Shown here piece after piece: positions 25,601-38,100 of a stretch of 64,000 nt of DNA (the stretch's first letter is position 1; every line of letters begins with the position of its first letter). The notes under the pieces are model-generated. The model was not told the DNA's origin and did not search any database. It worked only from the letters and a program-made list of their open reading frames with translations. This DNA comes from Halichondria panicea. Its lineage: Eukaryota > Porifera > Demospongiae > Suberitida > Halichondriidae. The position numbers were made by a program, and so were the translations under genes. The DNA lies in assembly GCF_963675165.1 (NCBI RefSeq), contig NC_087392.1, forward strand, positions 2,743,001 through 2,807,000. The letters are read 5' to 3'.

Positions 25601-27520
25601 ATGGGATCTAAAATAGGGAGGTTGTTTACTCGCTCAGCAAGTATCCCAGCAGCTAGTAACAGATCATCTCCCAAAATAGGTATGAACTTTACTGCATTGC
25701 TTCTGCTGGTTTTGCGTTTTGTATTAATGATCCTTACCACTCTTTAAGTAGCATCTGTCAAAACAACATAGTATTAGTGATAATATTATATTACGTTTAG
25801 TTATGCAACTGCATATTTACCATCACCATTGTGCCGTAAAAGGGTATAATACCGTAGTTGATTACACCAGAAAAATTTGTTTTTGCGAGGCTATGTATAA
25901 AAAGTAAATTTATATGGTACTATAATTATGGGCAAAATATGTTGCGCTGTGATTACATCGACTACGGTAAAGGCACATCCACATTTTTTTATTTGACCTT
26001 AACTGGCACTGCATTTAGAGTAACAAGCACATTTAAAGTGCAAGGAAAATAGCTTATACAGCAAGAAGAATTTGATCATTCAGTTCAGCTGTAATTAGAA
26101 TGGCACCTTTATTACGGTATATAATTATAGTGTCAGCCTGCAAACTTTATAAACATAATTGGCTGGCACTTGTTTTTCAGTCATACAATATTGGGAGTTA
26201 CACAACTATGAAATGCTGCGCTGCCTCCACATTGTCTTGTTATCTTAATTCTAAATTTGGCTATGAATGGATAGCATTAGATATTTACTTATTCCTCTTC
26301 AAGAAGAGGCCTATCAAAATTATCACACAGGTGTATCGTATGTATCAGCTTGTTAGATATACCTGTTAAAAATATGTTGTTTCAAGCTTTATACATTTGA
26401 AGATGTGACACCAATACCTGTATAGTATTCATAAAGGAATATCGTGCTAAGATTGTCACCCATGCAGTTGCTTCAACTGATGCGAGTGTCCACGAACGAA
26501 GTTCAAAACTTCTCCACAGACTCAAGGATGTCTACGTGGAATCCACCACGGACATAATCACGGTAAGCCTCACTGATAGGTATGCGTCTCTTCCGATGAA
26601 ACTAGCACTGAATGAAGAAGCTGTTGTGTGACATCACAGTTACACATTACAGTATATGTTGTTCAGTGCCTTTATATCAGAACAATCCGATGCAGATATG
26701 TGTGTCCTGCAAGTAATTGAACCTGTTGCAAATTTGGGTGGTACACGTAAAACATTTTCCATTACTACTCAATCTTAATGGAGTGTGGAGAGATCCTTTG
26801 ATCGAACTACAGTATCGGTCCTCTGTCTTTCCTGGGAAAAGATATATTATAGTATGTGTTCCAAATAATGTAACCTTATCCAGTATTAAATCTTTTAAGC
26901 TACTTATAAGTTGTCCTTGATAAATAAGAGTTGAGTTACTGAATAGTTGTCATGAGTGATTGACACACCACTCAAGTACGTACCCCATAATATTTTCATA
27001 CTTGGTGTAGGATGGGCAGGCTCACTTGTAGTGAAGCTTGTTATGAGTTTGGTAGCAATCTTTCTACAAAAATATTGACATTTTAGTGGTAGTGCTGATT
27101 CTTGCAATTTGGTTATTGTAAACAATACACATCTGGCAAATAAATAGATAGCTAGAGTTTCCTTGCACACACAAAATTGTGGAATTTGTTTGTGGGAAAG
27201 AAACAATTAACTGTACATGCACATATGAACATGTAGACTTAGTCTGCATGAATGCATGTGTAGGTATTGTCTGGTGCTTGAAATTAAGACTTAGTGGCTT
27301 GTCTGTGAGCTTATTTGGTAGAGTGTGTTTGTAGGTGGAAATTGGACACCAGAGAGCTAACTCAGTTACAGCTCATGAATATAATTAAGGGTGTACTGCT
27401 TGGTGGCAATGTGGCTCTCTAAAATCTACATAATATGCAATCTTCTGGTAAATTATCCATGTCATTTAATGTGTTCCCTTTCCCCCTCTGCTTTTTTATC
27501 TGTTTATTAAGTGCATTCAT

Positions 27521-27564
<44 letters not shown>

Positions 27565-28346
27565 GCGTGCGCGTGCGTGCGTGTGTGTGTGTGTGTGTGT
27601 GCGTGTGTGTGTGTGTGTGTGTGCGTGTGTGTGCACACACGTAACTTTTGTGTGCATGTCATTAAGCAAAAATGTACCTTGTTCATCCGTTAGTCTGTTG
27701 GCTCTACACTATAATTATAAATTATCTGTGAATATACATTAAATTTGTAGACTAGTTGTCAGGGCACATATCTTACAATCCAGGCGCTATGAAATCATTG
27801 GTGCCACATTCTTTGCATTCCTCACTCAATGTGCCCACTTAATCCACTGCTCTCCTACACACCAGTGTGTGTGCATGGGGAAACATAAATGTCAAATACA
27901 CATTCATAATGTGCCCATCCTAGTAGTAAGTACCTTGTGGTTTGGACACCAAACCACATGTTCTTTTCATTACTCACACTGTATATATGTGTTATGAAAA
28001 CTTTAATTATGTTTGTTGCTTTAATTCACACCTACTCACTCAGCAAAAGAATCCGTATGAATCTGACAGACAGAAGCACAAGCTTCCTCAAGACAGAAGA
28101 TTTGTGGATAAGGATAGCTACCTGACAAGTGGAGTTCCTGACGGCTATGTGACTTATCAACAAGTTTTAGAGGCTCTACATAAATGCAAAGACTCTGACC
28201 AATGGCCAATTGAAAAGCTAGCCTCTGAGTACAAAATGGACAAGGCTGACCTCGATACTTTGGTCAAATATTTCAGTAGCTACAAGGTGGTTAGTAAAAC
28301 TGAAGACAATGCTCCTCCTATGGAATTTCATTCACTCATCAGTTAA
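25601..28346 (+). CDS. NDUFAF4: Complex I assembly factor NDUFAF4
   Basis: Three exons (25601-25679, 26468-26562, 28044-28346) encode about 158 residues (human 175). NDUFAF4 acts in mitochondria in early assembly of the NADH dehydrogenase Q module. The start MGSKIGRLFTRSAS matches the family's MG...RG.RNF start. The block LLHRLKDVYVES and the last-exon block (KLPQDRRF, VTYQQVLEAL, WPIEKLASEY, LDTLVKYFSSY) are the family core. Phases agree at both junctions. An antisense frame over exon 1 (25740-25510) looks protein-like but has no ATG and is a shadow. Intron 2 holds a long GT microsatellite. Confidence 0.93.
27523..27640. repeat. (GT)n microsatellite with GC interruptions
   Basis: An almost pure GT run of about 118 bp, broken by a few GC steps, lies in NDUFAF4 intron 2. 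It is expected to be length-polymorphic and can form Z-DNA. Confidence 0.95.
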
Positions 28347-29200
28347 TTTGCAATTATATGTTACTGCTGTGTCTTTTTGTTAACATTTGATTATGTCATA
28401 GATTTAGTGTACATTAACAGGGTGACTTTAGGTCCAGTATAATGTAATCTGAAGTCTGAACCTAGTGTTATTCCCAGGTTTAATTCAATTATAGCATTTT
28501 AATTAATTAATTACATGTAGTGACAGCTGCAAGCTGAGTGGAACATGCAGGTGTGCAAGTTACATAAGCCAATCTGATAGAAAACTGCCAGTTTTTTTTC
28601 TGTCCCCATATTGTCATAACTACCAGCGACAGTCAATAGAGAGTCAGTTTTCATCTCAATGGCCATGGCATCTCAACTATTCAAACATGGACATTCAACA
28701 CACATTGCTAACATTGCACAGGGCGCTTCCCACCTGCTCAGTATGTATATTGTTGGTGGATTGATACCCTTTACATGAGAAGTTGACAAATTCCTCCTGA
28801 TAAACACATCAACTGTGCTTTGAAGTTTTCTAAGATATTGCTTTCTAGCTAAGGATTAATATCCATACACCTTAAATTGGCAATATTCTTATAATAATAG
28901 GTGTTTGATGTAGAGACATGAGGATATTGTCAACATCTTGTTCAGAAACAATCTTTGACAGGAAACCACAGAATTTCAATATAAAACAAGAATGGAATCT
29001 GAATCTGAATTGGTAAACATAAAAATTTAATAGAGACTGAATTTTAGTTCTGGTTGAGAGCCACAAGGAAAACAATGAAAACAAAGTGCGACCACAAAAA
29101 TAATATTAGAGTTTGTGAAAATCCCTTAAAGGTGAGATCAAAAATGGGATCTATAAAATTATAGTACTGTTAGATAATTACCTAATCGACGCATATTAAC
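28347..29200. other. Convergent 3' intergenic, NDUFAF4 / LATS
   Basis: This is an AT-rich stretch between two convergent stop codons. It should contain both 3' UTRs. Apart from that I see nothing gene-like in it. Confidence 0.6.
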
Positions 29201-32200
29201 TCAGACATAGACCGGCTGTGACCTCTTATCCTTTGAAGAAGTAGTTGTGGGTGAAGGGGGTGGGGGGTGGTCGTTTGAGGCATGTGACGTGTAAGAGCTA
29301 GTGCCATTGTTGTGCACAGATGATGGTGTAACTGTAGGGCGTTTGCCTTGACCAGTACGCTCTGGATAGAATCGAATGAATGTCCACTCGTAAAAGGCAT
29401 GTTCTGGTTGTCCTTTAGGTAGAGACGACACATCATGTTGTTTCTTGTTGAGTTTCTGCAGCTGTCCTTGGGGTATGGGGTCAAAATTTGATGTGTCAGT
29501 TTCAAACATAACCTTGGGAATGTAGGGAGGCTCGTAATTTCTGATGCCCACACTCCAGTCAATGGCCGAAAAGAACGGATGACGCTTGATCTCGTCAACT
29601 CCTTTTTTCCCGATTCTGTGTTCAGGGTCACAGCAGAACTTGACGATAAGGTCAGCAGCAGCTGGCGAGAGAACAGCGTGCCGAGGAATATGCAGGTGTT
29701 GTGACCAGTTGATTATCTTGAGCTGAGTTTCAGCAGGAGTGGGGGCCATGAATGGAGGCTGGCCTATCAACATCTCGTACATGATGACTCCGACAGACCA
29801 CCAATCACATGGCTGCCTGTACCCCTCTCGTCTAAGAATTTCTGGAGCAATGTAGTTTGGGGTTCCCACTAGAGAGTGAGCAATGGCACGATTGCGAGCT
29901 CCGTCCGTCAGTCTGGCCACCTCCAGAGGCTTAACAGGAACCTCGTCATCCCACTGCCCTGGCTCCATAGAGTGATGTCTTTGATGGTGGCCTTTAGGGA
30001 GGTATCGTTTGGAGTCGTGGGTCCATCGGAAACCGGTGCATAGACCGAAATCTGTTAGCTTGATGTGGCCGTCACCACCAATGAGGATGTTGTCAGGTTT
30101 GATGTCACGATGGATGAATCCCATCTTGTGTACCGACTCTATGGCACACACAAGCTCAGCAATGTAGAACAGTGTGAGGTGCTCGGGGAAAGTGCCTAGC
30201 TTGATCAAGAGACTCATCATATCTCCACCAGCAATGTACTCCATCACAAAGAAGAGGTTCTCAGAGTCTTGGAAGGAGAAGAACAGCTTGACCACCCACT
30301 CATTGTCAGCCTCTGCTAAAATATCACGCTCAGCCTTCACATGGGCTACTTGGTTTCGTCTCAAAACATCAGCCTTTCGTAGAGTCTTCATTGCGTACAG
30401 TTTGTTTGTGTCGGTCTTACGAACAAGAGATACAACTCCAAATGCACCAATGCCCAAGGGTTTCACCGTGTCAAACATCTCAGTATCCATTTTCGCTCGC
30501 TTGATCCGCAGGAAATTGGACCTAAAGTGAGAACAATGCAGGTAAAATTAGGAGCAATCAAATCAGGGGGAATGACACTTTAGTGTAAATTACAGGTACT
30601 CACTCTTTCTGGTATAGGATACGTCTCATTTGCTCTGAAGTGGCTTCATCAAGTTTTCTCCTTCCCATCTCCTGCTCTAGTTTCAGCCTCCTCTGTTGTC
30701 GCTGGTGGTACGCCTTGTACACATTCTCTATGTGCTGCTCAATGAAGAACTTGAATGCCTCAGGGGGTATGGAAGGTCGCCTAGGGGTCACCTCCTCCTC
30801 AATTCCACTGTCTGAGAAATCCCCTGGAGACGTGATTCGTGTGCCATAAGCTGGAGTGGGCTTGTGGACATATGGACTCGAACTCTTGATTGGATAAGAG
30901 TAGGGGGAGTAAGATTGGGGATGGACATCAGGGGGGGGAGACACATGTACGTGGGTCTTAGACTCGGGGCTGCTGCTGTATGGGGGAGGACTTGAGTGGA
31001 CGTACGCAGGTGATGTTCTTGTGGGGGAAGAATCAGAGTGGGTATCGACATCGTACTTGGAGCTGTAAGTAGGAGTTGGCACCTGATCCTTTGGAGGGGG
31101 TGGCAGATCCGCGAAATTGATCGGAGTTTGGAAGCCAGGAAGTGTTATAGGAGATATTCTTGAAATACCTCCAGTTTCATACTGACATTCTGGTCGAGAG
31201 GGGTATGGGGAGCCAGATGACATTTTTTCTGGGGATCTTCTTCGATTTCTTCTCTGCTCATAGTTGGGTGAGGGAGAACTATTGTCTGGTTGAGGTGGCT
31301 GCTGTGTGGTTGATGCTCGGAGACTAGAAGGGGAATCTTCATGGATGGCGGACAACCCATGGGTCTTTTTTTTGAAATCCCTTTGCTGTAGCATGTCCAG
31401 GGCAGCATCCACGCTTTCATTGTTGCAAGCTAGCAGAGCATTCACGGAGGAATTCTGGAATAAAAAGAGAGAATTTTAATTAAATCACAGGCAGTCTAGA
31501 CAACATCCTGACCAATGGAAACAGGCTATTCACTACATTAAAAGGGGGGAACAAGCTGTTGTGGACACATAAGGATGTGATGGCTACAAATCGTGCCAAA
31601 TAGGAGGATCTGCTGTGCTGGATACAGTTATACCTAAACCATACACACCACCTCTGTTTATCAAGAAAAATTTACTATATTACTATAATGTTTGTGGGTG
31701 AAAAACCTTTGCAAACGAGCCAAATCAGCAGAAATGTTGACACTTTGAGTACTCTTAATTGGGGTGGGGGGGGGGGAGGGGGGTTGTGAGATCATACGTC
31801 TAGATTTTGCTATCTTACTTTTGCAAAGCCATTAGCACTCGCAAAGTTCGCACAGGTTTGATGCTTGCAAAACATTGTAGTAATACGGTATTATAGCCTA
31901 CAGCTAGCTACATGTACACGAACAAATGTTACGCACAACTATACTAGGATATCACAACAAACACTTGGTAAAAGCATGATCATACCTCGTTGTATCCCAG
32001 ACTGATGAGTTGTACCAACATAGCTTTGTTCACTTTGTCTTGGGCAGGGTGGTGAAATCCTGGATCTGAATAAGCAAAAGGACCTAAGCTCTTCTTGATC
32101 TCTCGTAGTTTCTCTTTGGTCCCATGTGAAGTCAACTGTTTGGTAGGCGTACGACTTGAGCTGCGCTGTACAATTCTTTGTGTGTTGCTGGGAGAAGCAC

Positions 32201-32444
32201 TTGTCAGTTCACGATCGCTAGGTGGCGATCTCCTAGATGATTCTCTATCCTCTCTAGGCTCTTTGTCTGTGCTCAAAGCTTGAGCAGGGCCAGCCGAGCC
32301 TTCACGGTCACTGGCTGTGCTAGCGGTGCTGGTAGCCTGGGCATTTGTGCCCAGGGTGGTTCTAATGTCGTTTAGCATCTGTTGATTTTCACTAGGATTG
32401 GGCCCAGGAAAAGTCTGTCTTTGTCTCTTGTCTCTCTTTGCCAT
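29201..32444 (-). CDS. LATS1: LATS kinase (Hippo pathway)
   Basis: Three exons (32444-31986, 31454-30604, 30521-29201) give about 876 residues. LATS phosphorylates YAP/Yorkie in the Hippo pathway. An N-terminal UBA domain spans the first junction (about 137-175). A PPPY motif for WW domains is at 309-312 inside a Ser/Pro-rich region. The MOB1-binding helix (EQHIENVYKAYHQRQQRR) leads into an AGC/NDR kinase: glycine loop GIGAFG near 460, catalytic Lys near 482, HRDIKPDN and DFGLCTGF. The activation loop is AHSLVGTPNYIAPE. The C-terminal hydrophobic motif FYEWTFIRF is followed by a VYV end as in human LATS. It is one gene, so LATS1 versus LATS2 cannot be assigned. Confidence 0.97.
31758..31788. 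repeat. G-run in LATS intron 1
   Basis: A run of G broken by single T or A bases, on the strand opposite to LATS. It has enough G-tracts to form a quadruplex in principle. On the LATS transcript it would be a C-run. Confidence 0.6.
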
Positions 32445-32813
32445 ACTACTACCATTTGATGTTTATAAGACACAGGCTTTCTAGAGAATTTGCTGTAACT
32501 GAATTTAGGACACCGCGTTCAAAGGTAAATCAATTGCATATTTCACATTCCACAAATATTTGAGTAATCACTAGAGAAGCACATGCCCATAAACACCGTT
32601 TATGATACCACCTGCTAAATACCAGTTGAGAATTATTATTACCTTTTAGTTAGCAGGTTATGTGATAATCTAAATGCTATGATTGTTAATTACGCAACGA
32701 CAAATTGACCTAAATTAGCTATACGAGGGTCTAATTATCAATCCTGGTGTAATACAACATACAATGTGACAGCTTGTTCTAAAGCAGTACAAAAAAATAG
32801 AAAAATAGATTTC
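32445..32813. other. LATS upstream / MATCAP-like 3' region
   Basis: These 369 bp separate the LATS start from the stop of the next gene on the same strand. They should contain the LATS promoter. No motif is assigned with confidence. Confidence 0.5.
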
Positions 32814-34080
32814 TTACAGAAAATTTGCTGCCTTGATTTCAGCTAGAGTACAACAGTATAACCTAGCATTTTCTTCTGTGCAAATAAACTGAGGTAGTTT
32901 GAGTACGGTAGTCTTAGCCAGTCTTCCAACACGTTCACAATCCTCTACACTTAATTTTCCTGAGTGCATCAAAGTGAAATCGATATTATCCAATTGCCGC
33001 AAAATGTTAACTGCCCCAATGAAATAGCACTGATCCCACCCACATCCAAAGTAATCAGTGCCTTCACTTGATTTCAGCCCGTGGGAACGCTTAGCTCGCA
33101 GAACAATCTTCCTTCGTATGTCAGGATCAAGCACACAACACTGAATGTGACTATACAGCTCATCTGTGTCCATTCTCTGGGCCATGTGGGCTGTATCTGG
33201 TGTGTGTACATTTGAGGTAGCAAATTCATCACCATAGAAACTTTCCCAACAATACTGTACATGTATACCCAGTACAAAATGTACTTAAACATGGAATCAC
33301 TCACAGTAAGTTAGAGCTGGTTTCCAAAGCAATTTGCAATTAAGAGAGAGGTACGTATTCAGTGTGGCCAATCCTTCTTCACTCAGCAGCATTTCATAAC
33401 AGCGACTACGGGACATATCAAACTTTGCTCGACAAGGATACCACACTTGAAAACCATCATTGCGGGCTCTATACTATACCTTTGTCAAGGAAGCACACTG
33501 TGTATAATGATGATGGAATGATGCTAGCATACCTACAAGTTGGTGCACTTAGTTTAGGAATGTAGGTATAGGATACATAGTGTGTTCCAATTTCATGGTT
33601 AGCCAAAGCAGTGAGTCCATGTGCTCTCAAGTACATGTTCTCACGTGTGCTGTTTAGGAAGAGGGTGTACTTTCTTCGATGTGGCTTATTGAGTTTTCTG
33701 GGGCCCCCAGATGTGGCCATGCAAGCAGTACAGGACAGCGTATCGCTCCATTTCACTTGGATACTTCCCTCTAGTCCCTCGTTTCTTAAGTAACTCACCA
33801 ACTGTCTGTTTCCAGACTCCACATCTACTTTCCGACCAAACACATCATCCAGGTAAGCATCTCCAATTCCATACTGAAAGTTTACATGCTCCAATATCCT
33901 CACAGCATCGGACAAAAGAGACCTCCTCACTATCACTGCTTTGGGAATGGACCTAGCTCTGGAGTGCCACTTGCGTTCAGCTTTTCTTGAGCCTGGGGTA
34001 ACTTTACTCAGAGAAAAAGGAGCTTCTTGCTCTTCTTTATCCTTATCCTTTTGCTTGCAAGGGACTTCCAATTCCATCAT
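32814..34080 (-). CDS. MATCAP: MATCAP-type tubulin tyrosine carboxypeptidase (DUF1704)
   Basis: Three exons: 34080-33577, 33473-33305 and 33196-32814, giving about 351 residues. Vertebrate MATCAP (KIAA0895 family) removes the C-terminal tyrosine of alpha-tubulin. The zinc-peptidase motif HEIGTHY is at residues 162-168 with the likely catalytic Glu at 163. LSEEGLATLN and LLWKPAL follow, then AHMAQRMDTDELY and VLRAKRSHG in exon 3, in family order. The exon 1 donor is not the only choice: a second donor 44 bp downstream with an acceptor 5 bp later also keeps frame and inserts residues after HEIGTHY. I preferred the version that matches the family spacing. It is shorter than vertebrate members and begins with a Lys/Glu-rich stretch. 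Confidence 0.85.
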
Positions 34081-34179
34081 TTGTGTGTTGTGGTCTGGTT
34101 GCTAAGATACTCATAGGTTTAAAATTAACCTCGTTGGCCTTTACTTCTCCCACGTGGCTTAGAGACAAGAGAGAAGACG
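34081..34179. promoter_or_regulatory. Divergent promoter MATCAP-like / EEF1AKMT1
   Basis: Only 99 bp lie between the two start codons, so the genes almost certainly share a bidirectional promoter or have start sites inside each other's leader. This is inferred from position. Confidence 0.6.
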
Positions 34180-35103
34180 ATGAGTTCAGATGAAGATGAT
34201 GTACCCAAACTTTCAGCCCATACTCTTGCAGCACTTCAAGAATTCCAATCTGAAAGAATGCAAACATTGAGCTTAAGTGATAGGGCTACTACTGAAGACC
34301 CATCATCAAAACCCCCAGTAATAGAAGAAGATTGGGTAAATTAATAATTATTATGAGGTGTTTAATATAAACTTATACATGTAGCAACTGAGTCAGTTTT
34401 GGTATGATGATCGAACATCTCAAATTCTTGCTGAGGAAGCAATGAGGGCTAGTCGATGTAAGAGGTATGTGTTACAGTGTACCCTACTACTGTTGAGTAC
34501 GAGTTCATCACATACTTTCCTGCATACTATTACGGTATCTACAGGATAGCCTGTGTCTCCTGCCCAACTCTGTACTCTAAACTGATCTCAATTAAGCCTT
34601 CCCATTGCCAAGTCACTTTATTGGAATATGATAGAAGATTTGAGAAGTACGGTGACGACTTTGTTTTTTATGATTACAACAACCCTCTGGATATTCCTGA
34701 TAAGCTGGGACAAGCTACTTTTGACCTCGTTGTTGCTGATCCACCATACCTATCAGAAGAGTGTTTTTCAAAGACTGCTGAAACAGTCAAATTCCTGTCC
34801 AAGGACAAAATCCTACTATGCACAGGTGGGGCAGTCGTTACTGATTATGTAGGCGGTTATTATACCCATAATAGTCACTTATTTTATTAGGATACTGTGC
34901 TGCCCACAGTGTGTTCACCTTGCCTACACATTGCAGGTGCCATTATGGAGAAATTAGCCCACAAACTACTGGGACTAAAGACTTGTGCTTTTGTGCCCAC
35001 ACATGCAAGAAATCTAGGGAATGAATTTCGATGCTATGCCAACTATGAAACTAGCCTTTTATACCAGCAACTACATATCACAAATGACTTAGCAATTGTC
35101 TGA
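34180..35103 (+). CDS. EEF1AKMT1: eEF1A lysine methyltransferase 1
   Basis: Four exons (34180-34335, 34385-34464, 34545-34825, 34937-35103) encode about 227 residues (human 214). The enzyme (formerly N6AMT2, yeast Efm5) methylates a lysine of translation elongation factor eEF1A in the cytoplasm. The N-terminus [12 protein letters not shown] and exon 2 QLSQFWYDD are diagnostic. The methyltransferase fold contains [20 protein letters not shown] and the DPPY catalytic motif near residue 144, followed by [16 protein letters not shown]. The end has [20 protein letters not shown]. Its stop is only 68 bp from the NUP43 stop on the other strand, so the 3' UTRs probably overlap. Confidence 0.96.
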
Positions 35104-35171
35104 TTCAAATTTTGTTTGTCAAGTGTGTTCAAATGACATGAGCAATGTAACAAAATTAATATCCACTAAGA

Positions 35172-38100
35172 TTATCTTAGCATCAAATCTGGCACCATGA
35201 ACAAACCCTCACAATCAGAACCACATACAAGATTATTTGATTCAATGTCTAGAGAATTTACCGAGAGAATGTTCTCGGGTAAATAGTTAGTGATATCCAC
35301 TTTGCCTTGATGAACGGCTCCAGAAAGCCAAGGGCTTGCCTCGCGAGTACTTATAGATTGATCTAGTGTAGGGGAGGACGAGCGATGAGTGGAGTGTGAG
35401 TGACGTGTGAGGGGGGTTGACTGGGTTGGAAATAAGCCAGTTGCCTGTGTACGAGACATGTTGACTGAAGGAGAGAAAGGTTGGGAGGAAGATAATTGTG
35501 TTGCAGGTGAATTCTGAGTAGCATCCCAATGCCAGAGAGAGCCATCCTCTGAGCACGAGAAGAGATGATTCGGTTGAGACGGGTGGAATTTCACCTCCCA
35601 CACTGAAGAATGACAATCAGTGATTAGGCGAATATTTTAATCAACATACTTTACTCATTTTATTATAGTCACATTATCAGAATACAGGCTGCTTCATAAA
35701 CCCATAAGACATTCACCATTTGACGAGTGTCCTTGTATGATTTGCACTGGCTGGCTTTCCTGCCTGAGATCCCAAAAACACAGTGAGCCGTCTCCACGCC
35801 CCAAAACAATCAGGCGAGGCTGGTGAGGGTGGCGATCCATGCTTTGAATAGACAAATACTCTCCGGACCTACGTAGGCACATTACAATATAACCACAACT
35901 GTAATTGGTGACATGCAAGTGTATGTATAAGCGTACGTAGGAGGATTGTTTTGTACACAAAAATAGAAATGCCTAGCCTTGCTTCCTATTTACTGGAAAG
36001 GAAATGTTATATTATTTACACTGTATGGCGTATAACATCATACACAAGAGCATTGTAGACAAAAAAATAGCATTCTTCTACAGTTAGTAAACATTCTTAT
36101 ATTTAAGAGTTCTTCCTTGAGATAAACAAACTCTTTTGATGTGAAATAGTGATAATATGCTATGTCCTGGATCTCGGAAAATGCACATTCTACAATGCAC
36201 GACCTTAATAGTTAAAATCTCTTTGGAGAGCCCTTGCAATACCCTACACATTCGGAAGCGCTTGTGAGAAAGCACCCCACATCTGTATAACAGACTCTGA
36301 TACTGTATATAGTCACAACAAATGAGGGTCATTGCACACAAGATATCTATTAGCCTGACCTCTGAACTTAAACAGGCCTTACTTTCTGATGCAACCTATA
36401 GGCATTAAGCTGGCTTCCATTAATTATTCGAGTATTGGGTAAAGGAGAATACATGATTAAGGGAAGTGGCAGAATAGTTGAGGGGATTCAGTATGCATTG
36501 CCACCCACACACACAGCTACTATTTACTCAACACCAAGAACTTATTGACCCACCCAACACCACTAACCCGATATGCCAGGTAAAGTTACAGCCACTGGAA
36601 TGACCGACACATGGCCTCAGTCGCAGGATATTTAAAAATAACATACCACATGGTGGGTAGTAATAGCAACGTGACTCTCAATTACCCCATTACAGGGATA
36701 TGGTTGCACCATTAACAGCGCGCCTCACCCTTAATCGAATACCAAACCCACATGGTAGTAAACATACACCCACTCACAAGACAATAGTCTTGACAGGCTT
36801 AGAGCCAGCTGTCTTGAGGTCCCACAGTTTGAGTTGCCCTGACGAGCTGGTGGAGAGGACTTCAGACAACAGTGTACACTTTAGGGAGGTCACTGTTGCA
36901 TTGTCAGCATTATCTGCACCATGTTACAAACTCAATCAGTGGCTATTATACTAAATACCATACAGCGCAAAATTTCGAGGCACCTAAATTTCGTGGAATA
37001 GCCTCTAATTAAAGCATTTCGTTGAATGAATTTCGTGGGTTGACCACTTACCGGAAGCCACGTTTTCAATCTTTGCACGTTATAGCAGATAATTAAAGAA
37101 TGATTTTAATTTTCACGTAGGATTACTAACCCACGAAACAGCGAAAATTAAGCCCCTCGAATATTTTGCGCTATAAGGCATTAGCTTTGTATACACCCAA
37201 AAGAGAGTAACTATTACAGGCCAGTAAAAAGGTGGTACATCACCAAATTCCATCACATGACATCCCTAGTGCCGTGGTTAATAAGAGCATGTGCTTATAT
37301 AAAGAGGAAAGAGTAGGCCTTTATGCGCCTAGAGATTAACCACGCCCATGACGTTTCAATGACGCATGCACTTCTCCATTAGCTGGCTCGATCGTCGTCT
37401 GCAGTCATATCGGCAGTAACACAAACTAGTGAAGAAGACCAGTTGTTGGGCAGAGAACCATGTGCCTTCTATCGAGGCTCTTGGTCTGCTCATAGATAGA
37501 GTAGAGAGGGATTGGCAACGGAAGTGGTTCACGTGATGATTCTACAATGAATTCTATATGGTACGTAGCTCAGAAACAATCCGTGTTTCGCTTTTACTCC
37601 AGGAACTTCATAATAAGTTTCCCGGGAAACTTATTAAGTCTATATGCATGCGTTTCTTAGACCCCTCTAAAACTTAAACAAGTGCCCCATGATGGTGAAT
37701 ATCATTTGAAACTGAAGAAAATATAATCCTGATTGTTGTGAAGTAGCTAGTCTAACACAGAGCGATTTTTCATGCTTGTGTTCGTTTAGCTGCTAAGGTT
37801 CTGTTAGTGTGCTGTGTCCCAAATGGCCACAAATAGTTGATGACGTTGATGTTTAGCAGCAAAACTGCTCATGGACTTTTTACAAACAGCAAAAACAATT
37901 CTCATGAATTATTCATGTTTAGACTGTTTAGACCCCCACGTTGGAAGTAAGCCTCGATTAAAATTGCGGGGAAACACGGATGGTACTTCGAGGGTACATC
38001 ATTTCCAATCCCTCTCTACTCTATCTATGGTCTGCTAACCAATTGATGTGCGCTTATTAACCAGATTATACGCCGTAACGGTATGCTGTATACGTGCAAG

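Noticed and set aside
25510-25740. Minus-strand open frame with protein-like composition
   Set aside because: It starts with GTG, has no ATG and is antisense to the NDUFAF4 exon 1 that matches its family and splices in phase.
27419-27742. Open frames in several phases over the GT repeat
   Set aside because: Low-complexity artefacts (Cys-Val and Thr-His runs) of the microsatellite.
36084-36341. 85-codon minus-strand frame between NUP43 exons 4 and 5
   Set aside because: The NUP43 phases join correctly without it and it has no WD40-like sequence.
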